Positions 8,072-17,985 of a stretch of DNA of 64,000 nucleotides are shown here, in pieces. This DNA comes from CBDEVH01 sp965243565 (GTDB taxonomy: Bacteria; Pseudomonadota; Gammaproteobacteria; Tethybacterales; Persebacteraceae): the NCBI GenBank assembly GCA_965243565.1, contig OZ251571.1:558001-622000 (forward strand). The letters run 5' to 3'. Under the pieces are notes generated by a model. That model searched no databases, was not told the DNA's origin, and saw only the letters and a program-made list of their open reading frames with translations. The position numbers and the translations under genes are program-made. Each line of letters begins with the position of its first letter. Position 1 is the first letter of the stretch.

Positions 8072-10168
8072 TTACTTTGTAATCTCGTCTAATTTAAGAG
8101 CAGTTAGACGCACACGACCTTCATCAGATTTAATAACTTTAACTTTAATGCTTTGTCCAATGGTTAGGTAATCGGTGATTTTGGTTACTCGTTCTTCTGC
8201 AATTTGAGAAATATGCAATAAACCATCACGACCGGGCATAAAGCTAACGATAGCGCCGACATTATCAAGGATATTTTCGACCTTACCTTCATAAATACGT
8301 CCGATTTCTAGGTCTGCTGTAATGGACTCGATTTTTTCTTGAGCCATTTGGCAGTTATCCTTACCACTACCGCTAATGGTAATAGTACCATCATCGGAGA
8401 TGTCAATTTTAGTACCGGTAGATTCGGTAATACTACGAATAACAGAGCCACCTTTTCCGATAACTTCGCGGATTTTATTCACCGGGATTTTCATCTTTTG
8501 CATACGTGGTGCAAACTCTGATACATCTTCGCGTGGTGCTGATAGATGCTCATTCATAATATTTAATATATGTAAGCGTCCGGCATTGGCTTGGCTTAAT
8601 GCTGCCTTCATAATATCTTCGTTAATACTGGTAATTTTCAAATCCATCTGCAATGCGGTAATACCGTCTTTACTTCCAGCGACTTTAAAGTCCATATCGC
8701 CCAAATGATCTTCATCACCCAAAATATCCGATAAAATCGAAAACTTATCATCTTCTTTGATAAGCCCCATGGCAATACCACTAATAGGAGTAGAGATAGG
8801 AATACCAGCATCCATCAATGCCAACGAACCACCACAAATAGAAGCCATAGAGCTAGAACCATTCGATTCAGTGATTTCAGAAACAACGCGAATAGCAAAA
8901 TTAAAATCTTGGCGGGTAGGCATTGCTGCGGTCAAACCACGTTTTGCAAGATACCCATGTCCGATTTCTCGGCGTTTTGGAATACCAGTGCGTCCGGTTT
9001 CGCCGGTGGCAAAAGGGGGGAAATTATAATGCAACATAAAAGCGTCAAACTGTTCGCCATCGATAGCATCAAATTTTTGATCATCTTTTTCAGACCCCAT
9101 GGTCGCTGTTACTAAGGCTTGGGTTTCGCCACGGGTAAACAAAGCCGAACCATGTACGCGTGGTAAAAAGCCCAAGCGGATATGAATATCACGGACTGTA
9201 TCATTGCTACGTCCGTCAATACGTGGTTTGCCTTCTATAATACGATTACGCACGATAGTCGCTTCGATTTTTTTCAGTGATGAATTAATCAAGTTAACTT
9301 CAAGCGGGGTACTTTTCTCGTCCAAAACGGCTTCGGTACTTGCAGCCCGTACGATATCAAGCTCACGTGTACGTTCTTGTTTATCCGAGATATTATAAGC
9401 ATTTTCGAGACCAGCGGTTGCAATTTCGGTTAGTTTGTTCTTTTTGTCATCAGGCAATGTTGGTTGTGTCCAATCCCAAGGTGTATTATTTACGGCATCT
9501 GCCAGTTGGCGAATAGCGGTAATGGTATTTTGTATTTCTCTATGTCCTTCCATTACAGCAGCCAACATAATATCTTCGGGCAATTCTTGTGCTTCGGACT
9601 CAACCATTAGCACGCCTTCTTGTGTACCGGCTATGACCAAATTAAGTTTTGACGTTTTCATTTCTTCGGTGGTTGGTGCAACCACAACATTACCGTCAAT
9701 ATAAGCGACTCGTGTGGCACCGATAGGGCCCTTAAAAGGAATACCTGATAAACACATGGCAGCAGATGCTCCTATCATTGCCGGAATATCAGCAGGGACA
9801 TTGGGATTATACGAAATAACTGTCGCCAGCACTTGCACTTCGTTATAGAAAAAGTTAGGAAACAAAGGGCGTAACGAACGATCGATTAAGCGAGAAGTGA
9901 GAATTTCTTTTTCAGAAGGTCGTCCTTCACGTTTTAAAAAGCCACCGGGGATTCTGCCAGCAGCATAGTATTTTTCTTGGTAATCAACGGTAAGAGGCAA
10001 GAAAGTAGCTTCGCCCTTTGCTTTTTGTCGTCCTGTTACAGCAACCATGACCATTGTGCCATCAATTTCGACAATAACGGTAGCAGCAGCCTGTCTGCCG
10101 ATTTCGCCATATTCAAGAGAGACAATTTGTTTGCCAAGGTTGAAAGACTGTTGATATTTTTTAATCAT
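8072..10168 (-). CDS. pnp: Polyribonucleotide nucleotidyltransferase (PNPase)
   Basis: Phosphorolytic 3'-5' exoribonuclease, core of the RNA degradosome. The order of domains is complete: two RNase PH domains separated by a helical region (first about 1-230, second about 310-540 with GETQALVTATMG), a KH domain with the GKGG loop (IREVIGKGGSVIRSI) and a C-terminal S1 domain (GRIYEGKVENILDNVGAIVSF). The length of 698 residues is normal. It follows rpsO on the same strand, the classic rpsO-pnp arrangement. Confidence 0.98.
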   Translation of the reverse strand: MIKKYQQSFNLGKQIVSLEYGEIGRQAAATVIVEIDGTMVMVAVTGRQKAKGEATFLPLTVDYQEKYYAAGRIPGGFLKREGRPSEKEILTSRLIDRSLRPLFPNFFYNEVQVLATVISYNPNVPADIPAMIGASAAMCLSGIPFKGPIGATRVAYIDGNVVVAPTTEEMKTSKLNLVIAGTQEGVLMVESEAQELPEDIMLAAVMEGHREIQNTITAIRQLADAVNNTPWDWTQPTLPDDKKNKLTEIATAGLENAYNISDKQERTRELDIVRAASTEAVLDEKSTPLEVNLINSSLKKIEATIVRNRIIEGKPRIDGRSNDTVRDIHIRLGFLPRVHGSALFTRGETQALVTATMGSEKDDQKFDAIDGEQFDAFMLHYNFPPFATGETGRTGIPKRREIGHGYLAKRGLTAAMPTRQDFNFAIRVVSEITESNGSSSMASICGGSLALMDAGIPISTPISGIAMGLIKEDDKFSILSDILGDEDHLGDMDFKVAGSKDGITALQMDLKITSINEDIMKAALSQANAGRLHILNIMNEHLSAPREDVSEFAPRMQKMKIPVNKIREVIGKGGSVIRSITESTGTKIDISDDGTITISGSGKDNCQMAQEKIESITADLEIGRIYEGKVENILDNVGAIVSFMPGRDGLLHISQIAEERVTKITDYLTIGQSIKVKVIKSDEGRVRLTALKLDEITK

Positions 10169-10266
10169 AATAATATTTTTTTCTTAAGTTAGTAGTATAA
10201 AGACGTTAATAAATCGTTCACTGCATTAGAGTAAACGGCTATTGAATATCGAATAAAAAGTAAAAA

Positions 10267-10566
10267 TTACTTGCGTAAATCAAGCGAAGCCAACGCCAAT
10301 ATATGTTTTTCGGGGCTGGATTTTTTAAGATGCTTTAGTAAGCGTCTGCGTTGACTAACCAATTTGATTAAGCCATAACGGGAGTGGTTGTCTCCTTTAT
10401 GAATAATCATGTGTTGAGTTAGTGACAAAATGCGTTGGGTTAGATTGACAATCTGTACACCAGAAGAACCGACATCGGAGTCGCTCAGCTGTTGGGTTTT
10501 TTTTGCACTGAGGATAGCCTCAGGCGATAAAGATGCTTTTTTTTGTTTTGCTTTTTTAACGTTCAT
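10267..10566 (-). CDS. rpsO: 30S ribosomal protein S15
   Basis: Primary 16S rRNA-binding protein of the small subunit. The core GSSGVQIVNLTQRI...HKGDNHSRYGLIKLVSQRRRLLKHLK matches S15 closely. The frame continues upstream to a TTG at 10602; the ATG at 10566 is chosen, giving 99 residues, about 10 more than usual, with a lysine-rich N-terminal extension. Neither start has a strong ribosome site. A TATAAT on the minus strand (plus-strand ATTATA at 10613-10618) lies upstream. pnp follows about 100 nt downstream. Confidence 0.93.
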   Translation of the reverse strand: MNVKKAKQKKASLSPEAILSAKKTQQLSDSDVGSSGVQIVNLTQRILSLTQHMIIHKGDNHSRYGLIKLVSQRRRLLKHLKKSSPEKHILALASLDLRK

Positions 10567-10704
10567 AATTAGGTGATTTATTCTTGTATTTATCCTGTTC
10601 AATCAGACCCGAATTATACTACTTTATTTCGATAAAAATAATGCTAAATGATAAAAAACAGGCAATATTTATTTCAAACATTCTCGGCACAAAACAAATA
10701 AGTT

Positions 10705-10710
10705 TATAAT
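10705..10710 (+). promoter_or_regulatory. Predicted -10 element of leuD
   Basis: A perfect TATAAT lies 17 nt before the leuD ATG. No good -35 is seen at the usual spacing. If used, the leader would be only about 10 nt and would lack a clear ribosome site. Confidence 0.4.
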
Positions 10711-10726
10711 GACACCTTAATATATT

Positions 10727-11404
10727 ATGGAAAAATTCACTCAATTACAATCAATCGTTATTCCTTTAGACAGGGGCAACATTGACACCGACCAGATTAT
10801 CCCGAAGCAATTTTTACGGTCGATACGCAAAACTGGCTTTGGTCAGTTTTTATTTGACGAATGGCGGTATCTAGACCAAGGCGATCTTGGCATGGACTGT
10901 CAAAATCGCCCTAAAAACAACGACTTTATTTTAAACGACCCTCGTTACCGAGACGCTAAAATACTACTAACCCAAGACAACTTTGGTTGTGGTTCATCGC
11001 GTGAGCACGCTGTATGGTCGCTTATGGAATACGGATTTCGTGTTATTTTGGCACCTTCATTTGGCGACATCTTTGCCAACAATTCAGCCAAAAACGGCAT
11101 GTTATTAATCACCCTCCCAAAAAGCACCATTAACGACTTATTCACCCGCGTAAATGCTGGCAACAACCGACTGTCAATCGACCTTGCCGCTCAAACCATC
11201 ACAGACATTACCGACACCCCCAACAGCACCAATGCCACCTCTGCTGCCCCCCTAACATTTGACATCAGCCAAGACATAAAAAACCGCTTAAGCAACGGCT
11301 TAGACGACATTGGTTTAACGCTACAACACAGCCACGCCATTCAAGCTTACGAACAAAAGCGTCGTCAAACCGAACCTTGGATATTTGCAGACTTCTCGTT
11401 ATAA
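10727..11404 (+). CDS. leuD: 3-isopropylmalate dehydratase small subunit
   Basis: Swivel-domain subunit of isopropylmalate isomerase in leucine biosynthesis; it needs the LeuC iron-sulfur subunit to work. DRGNIDTDQIIPKQFL near residue 20, the FGCGSSREHA motif that contributes to the active site, and FGDIFANNSAKNG are diagnostic. The 225-residue length is slightly longer than usual, with a Thr/Asn-rich insert near residue 165. Neither leuC nor leuB is adjacent; asd follows directly, which resembles the leuCD-leuB-asd order of other gammaproteobacteria with members missing. Confidence 0.95.
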   Translation: MEKFTQLQSIVIPLDRGNIDTDQIIPKQFLRSIRKTGFGQFLFDEWRYLDQGDLGMDCQNRPKNNDFILNDPRYRDAKILLTQDNFGCGSSREHAVWSLMEYGFRVILAPSFGDIFANNSAKNGMLLITLPKSTINDLFTRVNAGNNRLSIDLAAQTITDITDTPNSTNATSAAPLTFDISQDIKNRLSNGLDDIGLTLQHSHAIQAYEQKRRQTEPWIFADFSL

Positions 11405-11464
11405 ACGCGATACTGTTGATATAAAAAAAAACAATCACTCTTTTATACAAAACAAAAACACACA

Positions 11465-12481
11465 ATGAAGACCTTTAACGTTGCAGTAGTTGGCGCCACT
11501 GGTGCTGTTGGTAAAGAACTAATCCAAACGCTTGAAACACGTCAGTTTCCCATTGACGAGCTCTACCCATTGGCATCATCACGCTCAGTGGGAAAAACCA
11601 TACTCTTTAAAGGCTCTAGCATTAACATTGAAGACTTATCCACCTTTGACTTTTCCAAAATAGACATTGCATTATTCTCTGCTGGCAGTTCTATCAGTGA
11701 GCAACACGCACCGCGTGCCGCCGCTGCTGGCTGTATTGTTATTGACAACTCATCTCACTTTCGTTATCAAGCCGACATTGCCTTGGTCATACCCGAAGTC
11801 AACCCTCACGCCATTGCCAACTACAAACCCCGCAACATAATAGCCAACCCCAACTGTTCGACCATTCAAATGTTGGTGGCATTAAAACCGTTATACGACT
11901 ACGCTGGTATAAGTAAAATCAACATCGCCACCTATCAAGCAGTATCAGGTGCGGGCAACAGTGCCATTGCCGAGCTCGCCAAGCAATCCATCGACAGGCT
12001 ATCGGGCAATGCCATTGAAAGCAATTGTTTTACAGCCCCCATAGCCTTTAACGTCATACCTCACATTGACACCTTTCAAGAAAACGGCTACACCAAAGAA
12101 GAAATGAAAATGGTTTGGGAAACTCACAAAATCATGGGTGACGACACCATTCGTGTTAACCCGACAGCAGTACGTGTACCTGTCTTTTTTGGGCATAGTG
12201 AGGCAATACACATCGAAACAAAAAAACCACTTACAGCAGATGATGCCCGTGAGTTACTCGCCAATGCTGCTGGCATTTGTGTGATAGACGAGCTCGTTGA
12301 TGGAGGCTATCCAACAGCCTCCGAACACGCCGCCGGCAACGACCAAGTATTCGTTGGTCGTATTCGTCAAGAACTCGGCACAACCAACGGCTTAAACCTA
12401 TGGGTTGTAAGTGACAACATCCGCAAAGGTGCGGCACTAAACGCCATCCAAATCGCTGAAATGCTTGTTGTAAATTTTTGA
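11465..12481 (+). CDS. asd: Aspartate-semialdehyde dehydrogenase
   Basis: NADPH-dependent reductive dephosphorylation of aspartyl phosphate to the semialdehyde, the branch point for lysine/diaminopimelate, threonine and methionine synthesis. The N-terminal VVGATGAVGKELIQ nucleotide-binding loop and the catalytic cysteine in NPNCSTIQ are clear; the length of 338 residues fits. Codons end strongly in C on this strand, as in leuD and the following subtilase gene. A stable hairpin follows the stop codon. Confidence 0.96.
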   Translation: MKTFNVAVVGATGAVGKELIQTLETRQFPIDELYPLASSRSVGKTILFKGSSINIEDLSTFDFSKIDIALFSAGSSISEQHAPRAAAAGCIVIDNSSHFRYQADIALVIPEVNPHAIANYKPRNIIANPNCSTIQMLVALKPLYDYAGISKINIATYQAVSGAGNSAIAELAKQSIDRLSGNAIESNCFTAPIAFNVIPHIDTFQENGYTKEEMKMVWETHKIMGDDTIRVNPTAVRVPVFFGHSEAIHIETKKPLTADDARELLANAAGICVIDELVDGGYPTASEHAAGNDQVFVGRIRQELGTTNGLNLWVVSDNIRKGAALNAIQIAEMLVVNF

Positions 12482-12482
12482 A

Positions 12483-12583
12483 CCGGGAGTTTTTTTTTTA
12501 AAAGGTGGCATAGCCACCTTTTAAAAAAAGCATACCCGTTAAAACAAAGTAAATACTAAAAAAACTCCCAAAAACCGAAGGCA
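12483..12583. repeat. Hairpin repeat element copy R1 (with terminator-like stem)
   Basis: After the asd stop comes CCGGGAG, then a perfect 17-bp stem (12493-12509 with 12513-12529, core GGTGGC / GCCACC, loop ATA) rich in A/T at its base, then sequence related to the flanks of copy R4 (AAACAAAGTAAATACT) and to the family linker (ACCGAAGGCAC). It probably also serves as the asd terminator. It is a reduced member of the modular family that is dense at 20.5-23.6 kb. Confidence 0.75.
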
Positions 12584-12646
12584 CTCTCTCTAACCATGCT
12601 ACAATACCCCTGCTTATATTTAACACAATAACAAAAGAAAAACGCA

Positions 12647-15600
12647 ATGAATAACATCCGTAAAAAACTCATATGGCTAGAGACAACCGCACTCGCTATT
12701 TTATTCACACTTTTTTTATCCGCCTGTACTATTAACTCTGCTGATTATAATGCCGTAGAGGTCATACCTGTCATACCTGCCGTTCCAGAAAGCTTTCAAG
12801 AGGTTGTTTTAACTCTCTCTTCCAACCCTTTAACCGTCAAATTAACCGACGTTGACGGCGACGAACAAACCTTAACCATTGATTTATCCAACGCTGATAT
12901 AAGCATATCAATCGAAGATTTAATAACCGTTTATTTAACCGATGTTGACGACACTGATTCTTTCAACTTTTTATTAAGTTTTATGGGGCTATTTGTTACA
13001 ACCTCAATCTACCATGAAGCGAATAATACAATCTATTCAGACGTCTTTGTAACTGTCATAAACAGCGAGACCCTAGTATTTGATGCAAACAGTTTTGACA
13101 TAACCACCGAAGTCATTTATGAGCCAATAACAACGTTTTACGTGGTAAATTTAGAGCTCACTGCCGATATCACCATCGACAATATTGTTGAAAGCAGCAC
13201 CCTCGAGTACGATGTAGCCGATTACAGCACTATTACACTTGAGACCCTCACCGTCACTCTTGACAGCACCCTCGCCCTACTCATTCCTGATGATAGCCTA
13301 CTTATCGGAGATGCAAGTTATTCACTCACCGTTACCACATCAGTAACCGTTTATGGTCATACCGTTACACTGACAGAATCATCAGACATAGTCTATTTAG
13401 ATTCTAACCAAGCCGTTATTACGCCATTGTATTTTCAAGATTCCTCTGGTGATATTCTTGCCTTATCACAAGCAATGGCAGATCAGCTCATCGCATTAGG
13501 CGTTACGCTAACCCCAATCACACTCGTATTTGACGGCAGCAACAGCTATACCGTTACCAGCTCTGTTTCCCAAGTGCAATATGACGACATCACCACCGTT
13601 TCCATTACCAATACGCTCTATAACACCACCGTCAATCTATATGCGGCTTATGGCTCGCTAACCCTAGCAACTGTCAGTCTGTCAGCCGATACCCTTGTTA
13701 CGACACAGCAACACGGCATCACCATTGGCTTTGACGCTAACAGTCAGCTAGCCTACGGTATTTTTTCGCCCCCCAACTCAAAAACCACCCTTGACCACAA
13801 CACCATTGAATACCAAAACCAATCAGGTCTAGCCGCCATCAACGCAATTGAAGCCTACCAACGCGGTTATTTTGGCGAAGGCGTTACCGTTGCGGTGGTT
13901 GACAGTGGCATAAACACCACCATTACCCAGCTAGCCGCCAACATTGTTGGGGGAGTCCGTTTCAATGGTTTTGTAGGTGGTACAGCCATATTTAGCACAA
14001 TCTCCATCACCGACCCAACAGGACACGGCACGCAAGTAGCCGCCGTTATAGGTGCGGTAGTTGACGACACCACCATTCATGGCGTTGCCCCATTGGTCAA
14101 ACTATTACCCGTACAAACCCAAGCGAGCAATACCCCTCCCAATGACACTTTAAACGCAGTTCACGGTTTTCATTATCTACTAACGACCCAAATAGCCAAT
14201 GAGCATGTACAAATCATCAACAACAGTTGGGGTGCCGCCCGTGAAAAGCTCTACGGTACTTACGATGGCAACACTGTATTTTTTGAAATGCCTGCACGGC
14301 GTGTACTACTAAACGCCAATCCCAAATACGACTACTTGATTAACGCAACAACAGGTTACTTCACCACCTTTGGCAAAGCGGCAAGTAACAACGACGTTGT
14401 TGCTGTATTTGCTGCTGGCAATGACGGTTGGAACGCCGAAAACAACGAACTTGAGTTATGCGATGTTGCCGTACTAGCAGACGATGTATTTTGTGGTTAC
14501 GAGCAAAGCAACGCCAACCTAACCATCAGCAATCTTGATTTATTTCTTGGTTTTGAAGCATTAGCGCATACGGTAGAGCTAGTCAAAAGCAACAACGGCA
14601 CGAATATCACCCTAACCACTGAATTTTATGGCTATGGCGAGCTCGGCACATTAGACGTTGAGGCAAACAGCCCAAGTGCTTATAACTACGCCCCTTGGTA
14701 CGCCCCTAGTTTGATTGGTAAATTTGTTGCAGTAGTAGCAACAGACACAAACGGCAATATAGCATCCTTTAGCAATGGTTGTGGTGATACCAAAGCATGG
14801 TGTCTAGCGGCACCCGGTGAAGACATTCAAACCATTGACAGTAACGATGCCTTAGCCTTAGCCAGTGGAACATCGATGGCAGCCGCTCATGTATCGGGAG
14901 CATTGGCAGTACTCAAAAGCCGCTTTCCGGCGATGCCAATGAGTGTTGTATTGGCTATTATCTTTGCCACAGCCGAAGACAAAGGCGCAACAGGCATAGA
15001 CACCCTATACGGTCATGGTTTACTAGATTTAGGTGCAGCCATTGCGGTACAAGGCAGTGTTAAGCTTGCCCTACCATCAGGCGATACATCTGAACCTTTC
15101 GCAGTTATTAGTGATATTCTTGTTGGTGATATTTATCTAGCTGCCCCCAACGCCAAAAGCGGTATTGACCACAACACCACGGAATACCAAGCAAACGCTG
15201 GTTTGGGTGCCATCGGTGTTGCCGAAGCCTCTTCTCGTGGTTATTTTGGTCAAGGTGTCAGGGTGGCACTGGTCGATAGACACTTTTTGTATGATGGGGA
15301 TCAAACAAATGGTAGTGTAAATCCTGTTGCTGATTTGACAAACAGTATTTATACCCCTGCAATTACTTTCAATCAAGATGCTGCTATTGGAATTTCCAGA
15401 GACAATTATGATCAAAACGAGCTAGCTCTCATCTCTCAATACGGCACTGCCCCTGCTGGTATTCTTGCTGCCAACGCCGGCAATGCCGATATTCAAGGCG
15501 TGGCACTATCGGTCAGTATGTTGCCAGTGGCTACTAGTTATGATGCCTATAATGACATTTTTTCTGACACGAGACGTTTTGTTGCTATTGAGTACCTACT

Positions 15601-16846
15601 AGCTGCAGATAACGCGGAATCTACACGTCAGCCAGAGCATGTTGTTGATATCATCAATAACAGTTGGTCGCATCGTTACTCGCATGAAGATAATACAGCC
15701 AACCGTTGGGGGCTATACACCGATAGCGATAACACCACGGTGACGGTGTTGCTCGACGATTTACCGGTTTACAAAGCGCTACTAGACAGTGGTGATTCCA
15801 GCAAAAATGACATTAGTCTAACCTATTTTGGCGAAGACCCTAATAATAACAAAAAGAACTTAACCTCATTCTTTGCCGATATGGCTACTGCCATTGCCGA
15901 TGATGATATCGTTATGGTCATGGCAGGTGGAGAATCTGCTTGGAACGAAAACGGTTCGATTACTGGTTGTACAGGCGACCAAATAAGCTTTGATAACGAT
16001 GCCCCAGACAGCTGCACCACTAGCAACATAACCCTAGCTGTTAGTGATATCGCCACCAACCTTAGCTTAAATGGTCTTGGTAATATTGATGCCAACGCTC
16101 CCGGTGCATGGGCATTAGCCCCCTTGTACGCCGAAGAGCTGATTGGTAAATATGTCGTGGTCATGGGCGTGGACCAATCCGATGCGAACCTACCACTAAT
16201 AGACAGCAGCAACGGCTGTGGTATTGCCAAAGACTGGTGCCTAGTTGCACCGGCGCAAGATTTATCGGTATGGCGTGGTAACTATACGAGTGATTTCAAT
16301 AACAACACCGTACAAGTAATCACGGACAGCGGTAACTACCTAGCAGCCCCACATGTATCGGGAGCGTTGGCATTGCTAAAAAGTCGCTTGCCATCGATGC
16401 CGATGAGTGTTGTTTTGGAAGTATTACTCGGCACCGCAGACGACTTAGGCGCATCTGGTGTTGATGATATTTACGGACATGGCATGGTCAATGTCAGTGC
16501 TGCCATCAACGCCCAAGGCGATGTTGTCTTTGCTTCTTATGATATAGGCTATATACCGGCGCCCAACGCCAAAAGCGGTATTGACCACAACACCACGGAA
16601 TACCAAGCAAACGCTGGTTTGGGTGCCATCGGTGTTGCCGAAGCCTCTTCTCGTGGTTATTTTGGTCAAGGTGTCAGGGTGGCACTGGTCGATAGACACT
16701 TTTTGTATGATGGGGATAGTCAAACAAATGGTAGTGTAAATCCTGTTGCTGATTTGGCAAACAGTATTTATACCTCTGGAATTTATTTCGCTTTTGATGC
16801 TGATATTGAAATTTCCAGAGACATTAATTGTTGCATAACAAGCTAG
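12647..16846 (+). CDS. Giant lipoprotein subtilase with pseudoprotease repeats, 5' part
   Basis: The N terminus carries a lipoprotein signal with lipobox LSAC (cysteine about 27), then a beta-rich region of about 350 residues with no family recognised, then a complete S8 subtilase domain: Asp419 (VAVVDSGIN), His460 (GHGTQV), oxyanion Asn592 (FAAGND) and Ser743 (GTSMAAAHVSGA). After it begins the first of three near-identical domain copies that keep the Asp (VALVDRH) but have QYGT instead of GHGT, AGGE instead of AGND, and GNYLAAP instead of GTSMAAP. The frame breaks early in the second copy, at about 16835. Lipoprotein subtilases ending in an autotransporter barrel (NalP, SphB1) are the nearest known architecture. 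With the frame breaks, the full-length product of about 2,600 residues cannot be made from this sequence as it stands. Confidence 0.8.
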   Translation: MNNIRKKLIWLETTALAILFTLFLSACTINSADYNAVEVIPVIPAVPESFQEVVLTLSSNPLTVKLTDVDGDEQTLTIDLSNADISISIEDLITVYLTDVDDTDSFNFLLSFMGLFVTTSIYHEANNTIYSDVFVTVINSETLVFDANSFDITTEVIYEPITTFYVVNLELTADITIDNIVESSTLEYDVADYSTITLETLTVTLDSTLALLIPDDSLLIGDASYSLTVTTSVTVYGHTVTLTESSDIVYLDSNQAVITPLYFQDSSGDILALSQAMADQLIALGVTLTPITLVFDGSNSYTVTSSVSQVQYDDITTVSITNTLYNTTVNLYAAYGSLTLATVSLSADTLVTTQQHGITIGFDANSQLAYGIFSPPNSKTTLDHNTIEYQNQSGLAAINAIEAYQRGYFGEGVTVAVVDSGINTTITQLAANIVGGVRFNGFVGGTAIFSTISITDPTGHGTQVAAVIGAVVDDTTIHGVAPLVKLLPVQTQASNTPPNDTLNAVHGFHYLLTTQIANEHVQIINNSWGAAREKLYGTYDGNTVFFEMPARRVLLNANPKYDYLINATTGYFTTFGKAASNNDVVAVFAAGNDGWNAENNELELCDVAVLADDVFCGYEQSNANLTISNLDLFLGFEALAHTVELVKSNNGTNITLTTEFYGYGELGTLDVEANSPSAYNYAPWYAPSLIGKFVAVVATDTNGNIASFSNGCGDTKAWCLAAPGEDIQTIDSNDALALASGTSMAAAHVSGALAVLKSRFPAMPMSVVLAIIFATAEDKGATGIDTLYGHGLLDLGAAIAVQGSVKLALPSGDTSEPFAVISDILVGDIYLAAPNAKSGIDHNTTEYQANAGLGAIGVAEASSRGYFGQGVRVALVDRHFLYDGDQTNGSVNPVADLTNSIYTPAITFNQDAAIGISRDNYDQNELALISQYGTAPAGILAANAGNADIQGVALSVSMLPVATSYDAYNDIFSDTRRFVAIEYLLAADNAESTRQPEHVVDIINNSWSHRYSHEDNTANRWGLYTDSDNTTVTVLLDDLPVYKALLDSGDSSKNDISLTYFGEDPNNNKKNLTSFFADMATAIADDDIVMVMAGGESAWNENGSITGCTGDQISFDNDAPDSCTTSNITLAVSDIATNLSLNGLGNIDANAPGAWALAPLYAEELIGKYVVVMGVDQSDANLPLIDSSNGCGIAKDWCLVAPAQDLSVWRGNYTSDFNNNTVQVITDSGNYLAAPHVSGALALLKSRLPSMPMSVVLEVLLGTADDLGASGVDDIYGHGMVNVSAAINAQGDVVFASYDIGYIPAPNAKSGIDHNTTEYQANAGLGAIGVAEASSRGYFGQGVRVALVDRHFLYDGDSQTNGSVNPVADLANSIYTSGIYFAFDADIEISRDINCCITS
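15143..16558 (+). repeat. Tandem pseudoprotease repeat, unit 1 (intact)
   Basis: About 1,416 bp, a multiple of three, starting at the segment encoding NAKSGIDHNTTEYQ. It is homologous to the preceding active S8 domain (NSKTTLDHNTIEYQ...). Nearly identical DNA recurs at 16559 and 17986. The reading frame is open throughout. Confidence 0.9.
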
Positions 16847-17985
16847 CTCAATCTCTCAATACGGCACTGCCCCTGCTGGTATTCTTGCTGCCAACGCCGG
16901 CAATGCCGATATTCAAGGCGTGGCACTATCGGTCAGTATGTTGCCAGTGGCTACTAGTTTTGATTTCTATAATGACATTAATTGATCCTGATACGAGACG
17001 TTTTGTTGCTATTGAGTACCTACTAGCTGCAGATAACGCGATAAGTCACACGTCAGCCAGAGCATGTTGTTGATATCATCAATAACAGTTGGTCGCATCG
17101 TTACTCGCATGAAGATAATACCGCCAACCGTTGGGGGCTATACACCAATACCGATAACAACACGATAACGGTGTTGCTCAACGATTTACCGGTTTACAAA
17201 GCGCTACTAGACAGTGGTGATTCCAGCAAAAATGACATTGATCTAAGCCTTTTTTGGCAACCCTAATGATATTGTAAAAAGAACTTAACCGCATTCTTTG
17301 CCGATATCGGTGCTGGTATTGTTGATGATGATATCGTTATGGTCATGGCTGGTGGAGAATCTGGCTGGAACGAAAACGGTTCGATTACTGGTTGTACAGG
17401 CGACCAAATAAGCTTTAATAACAATGCCCCAGACAGCTGCGACACTAGCAACATAACCCTAGCTGTTAGTGATATCGCCACCAACCTTAGCTTAAATGGT
17501 CTTGGTAATATTGATGCCAACGCTCCCGGTGCATGGGCATTAGCCCCCTTGTACGCCGAAGAGCTGATTGGTAAATATGTCGTGGTCATGGGCGTGGACC
17601 AATCCGATGCGAACCTACCACTAATAGACAGCAGCAACGGCTGTGGTATTGCCAAAGACTGGTGCCTAGTTGCACCGGCGCAAGATTTATCGGTATGGCG
17701 TGGTGATTATTCGCTTGATGTCAATAACAACACCGTACAAGTAACCACGGACAGCGGTAACTACCTAGCAGCCCCACATGTATCAGGAGCGTTGGCATTG
17801 CTAAAAAGTCGCTTGCCATCGATGCCGATGAATATTGTTTTGGAATTATTACTCGGCACCGCCTACGACTTAGGCGCAGCTGGTGTTGATGATATTTACG
17901 GACATGGCATGGTCAATGTCAGTGCTGCCATCAACGCCCAAGGCGTTGTTGTCTTTGCTGATTATATGATATAAACTATATACCG
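16559..17985 (+). pseudogene. Tandem pseudoprotease repeat, unit 2 (multiply frameshifted)
   Basis: About 1,427 bp copy of unit 1. Compared with the other units it carries frame changes at about 16835-16855 (CAATCTC where unit 3 has CAAATCTC), 16978 (one extra base), 17041 (one extra base), 17250-17280 (T6 where T5 would fit, followed by a compensating loss near an A run) and 17966 (two extra bases before GATATAA). Between the breaks the coding is well conserved: 17339-17974 is open. All breaks fall where the units differ in sequence. Confidence 0.8.

Noticed and set aside
8339..10192. Several plus-strand open frames of 60-110 codons within pnp
   Set aside because: They are antisense to a fully conserved pnp gene and show no domain or ribosome site.
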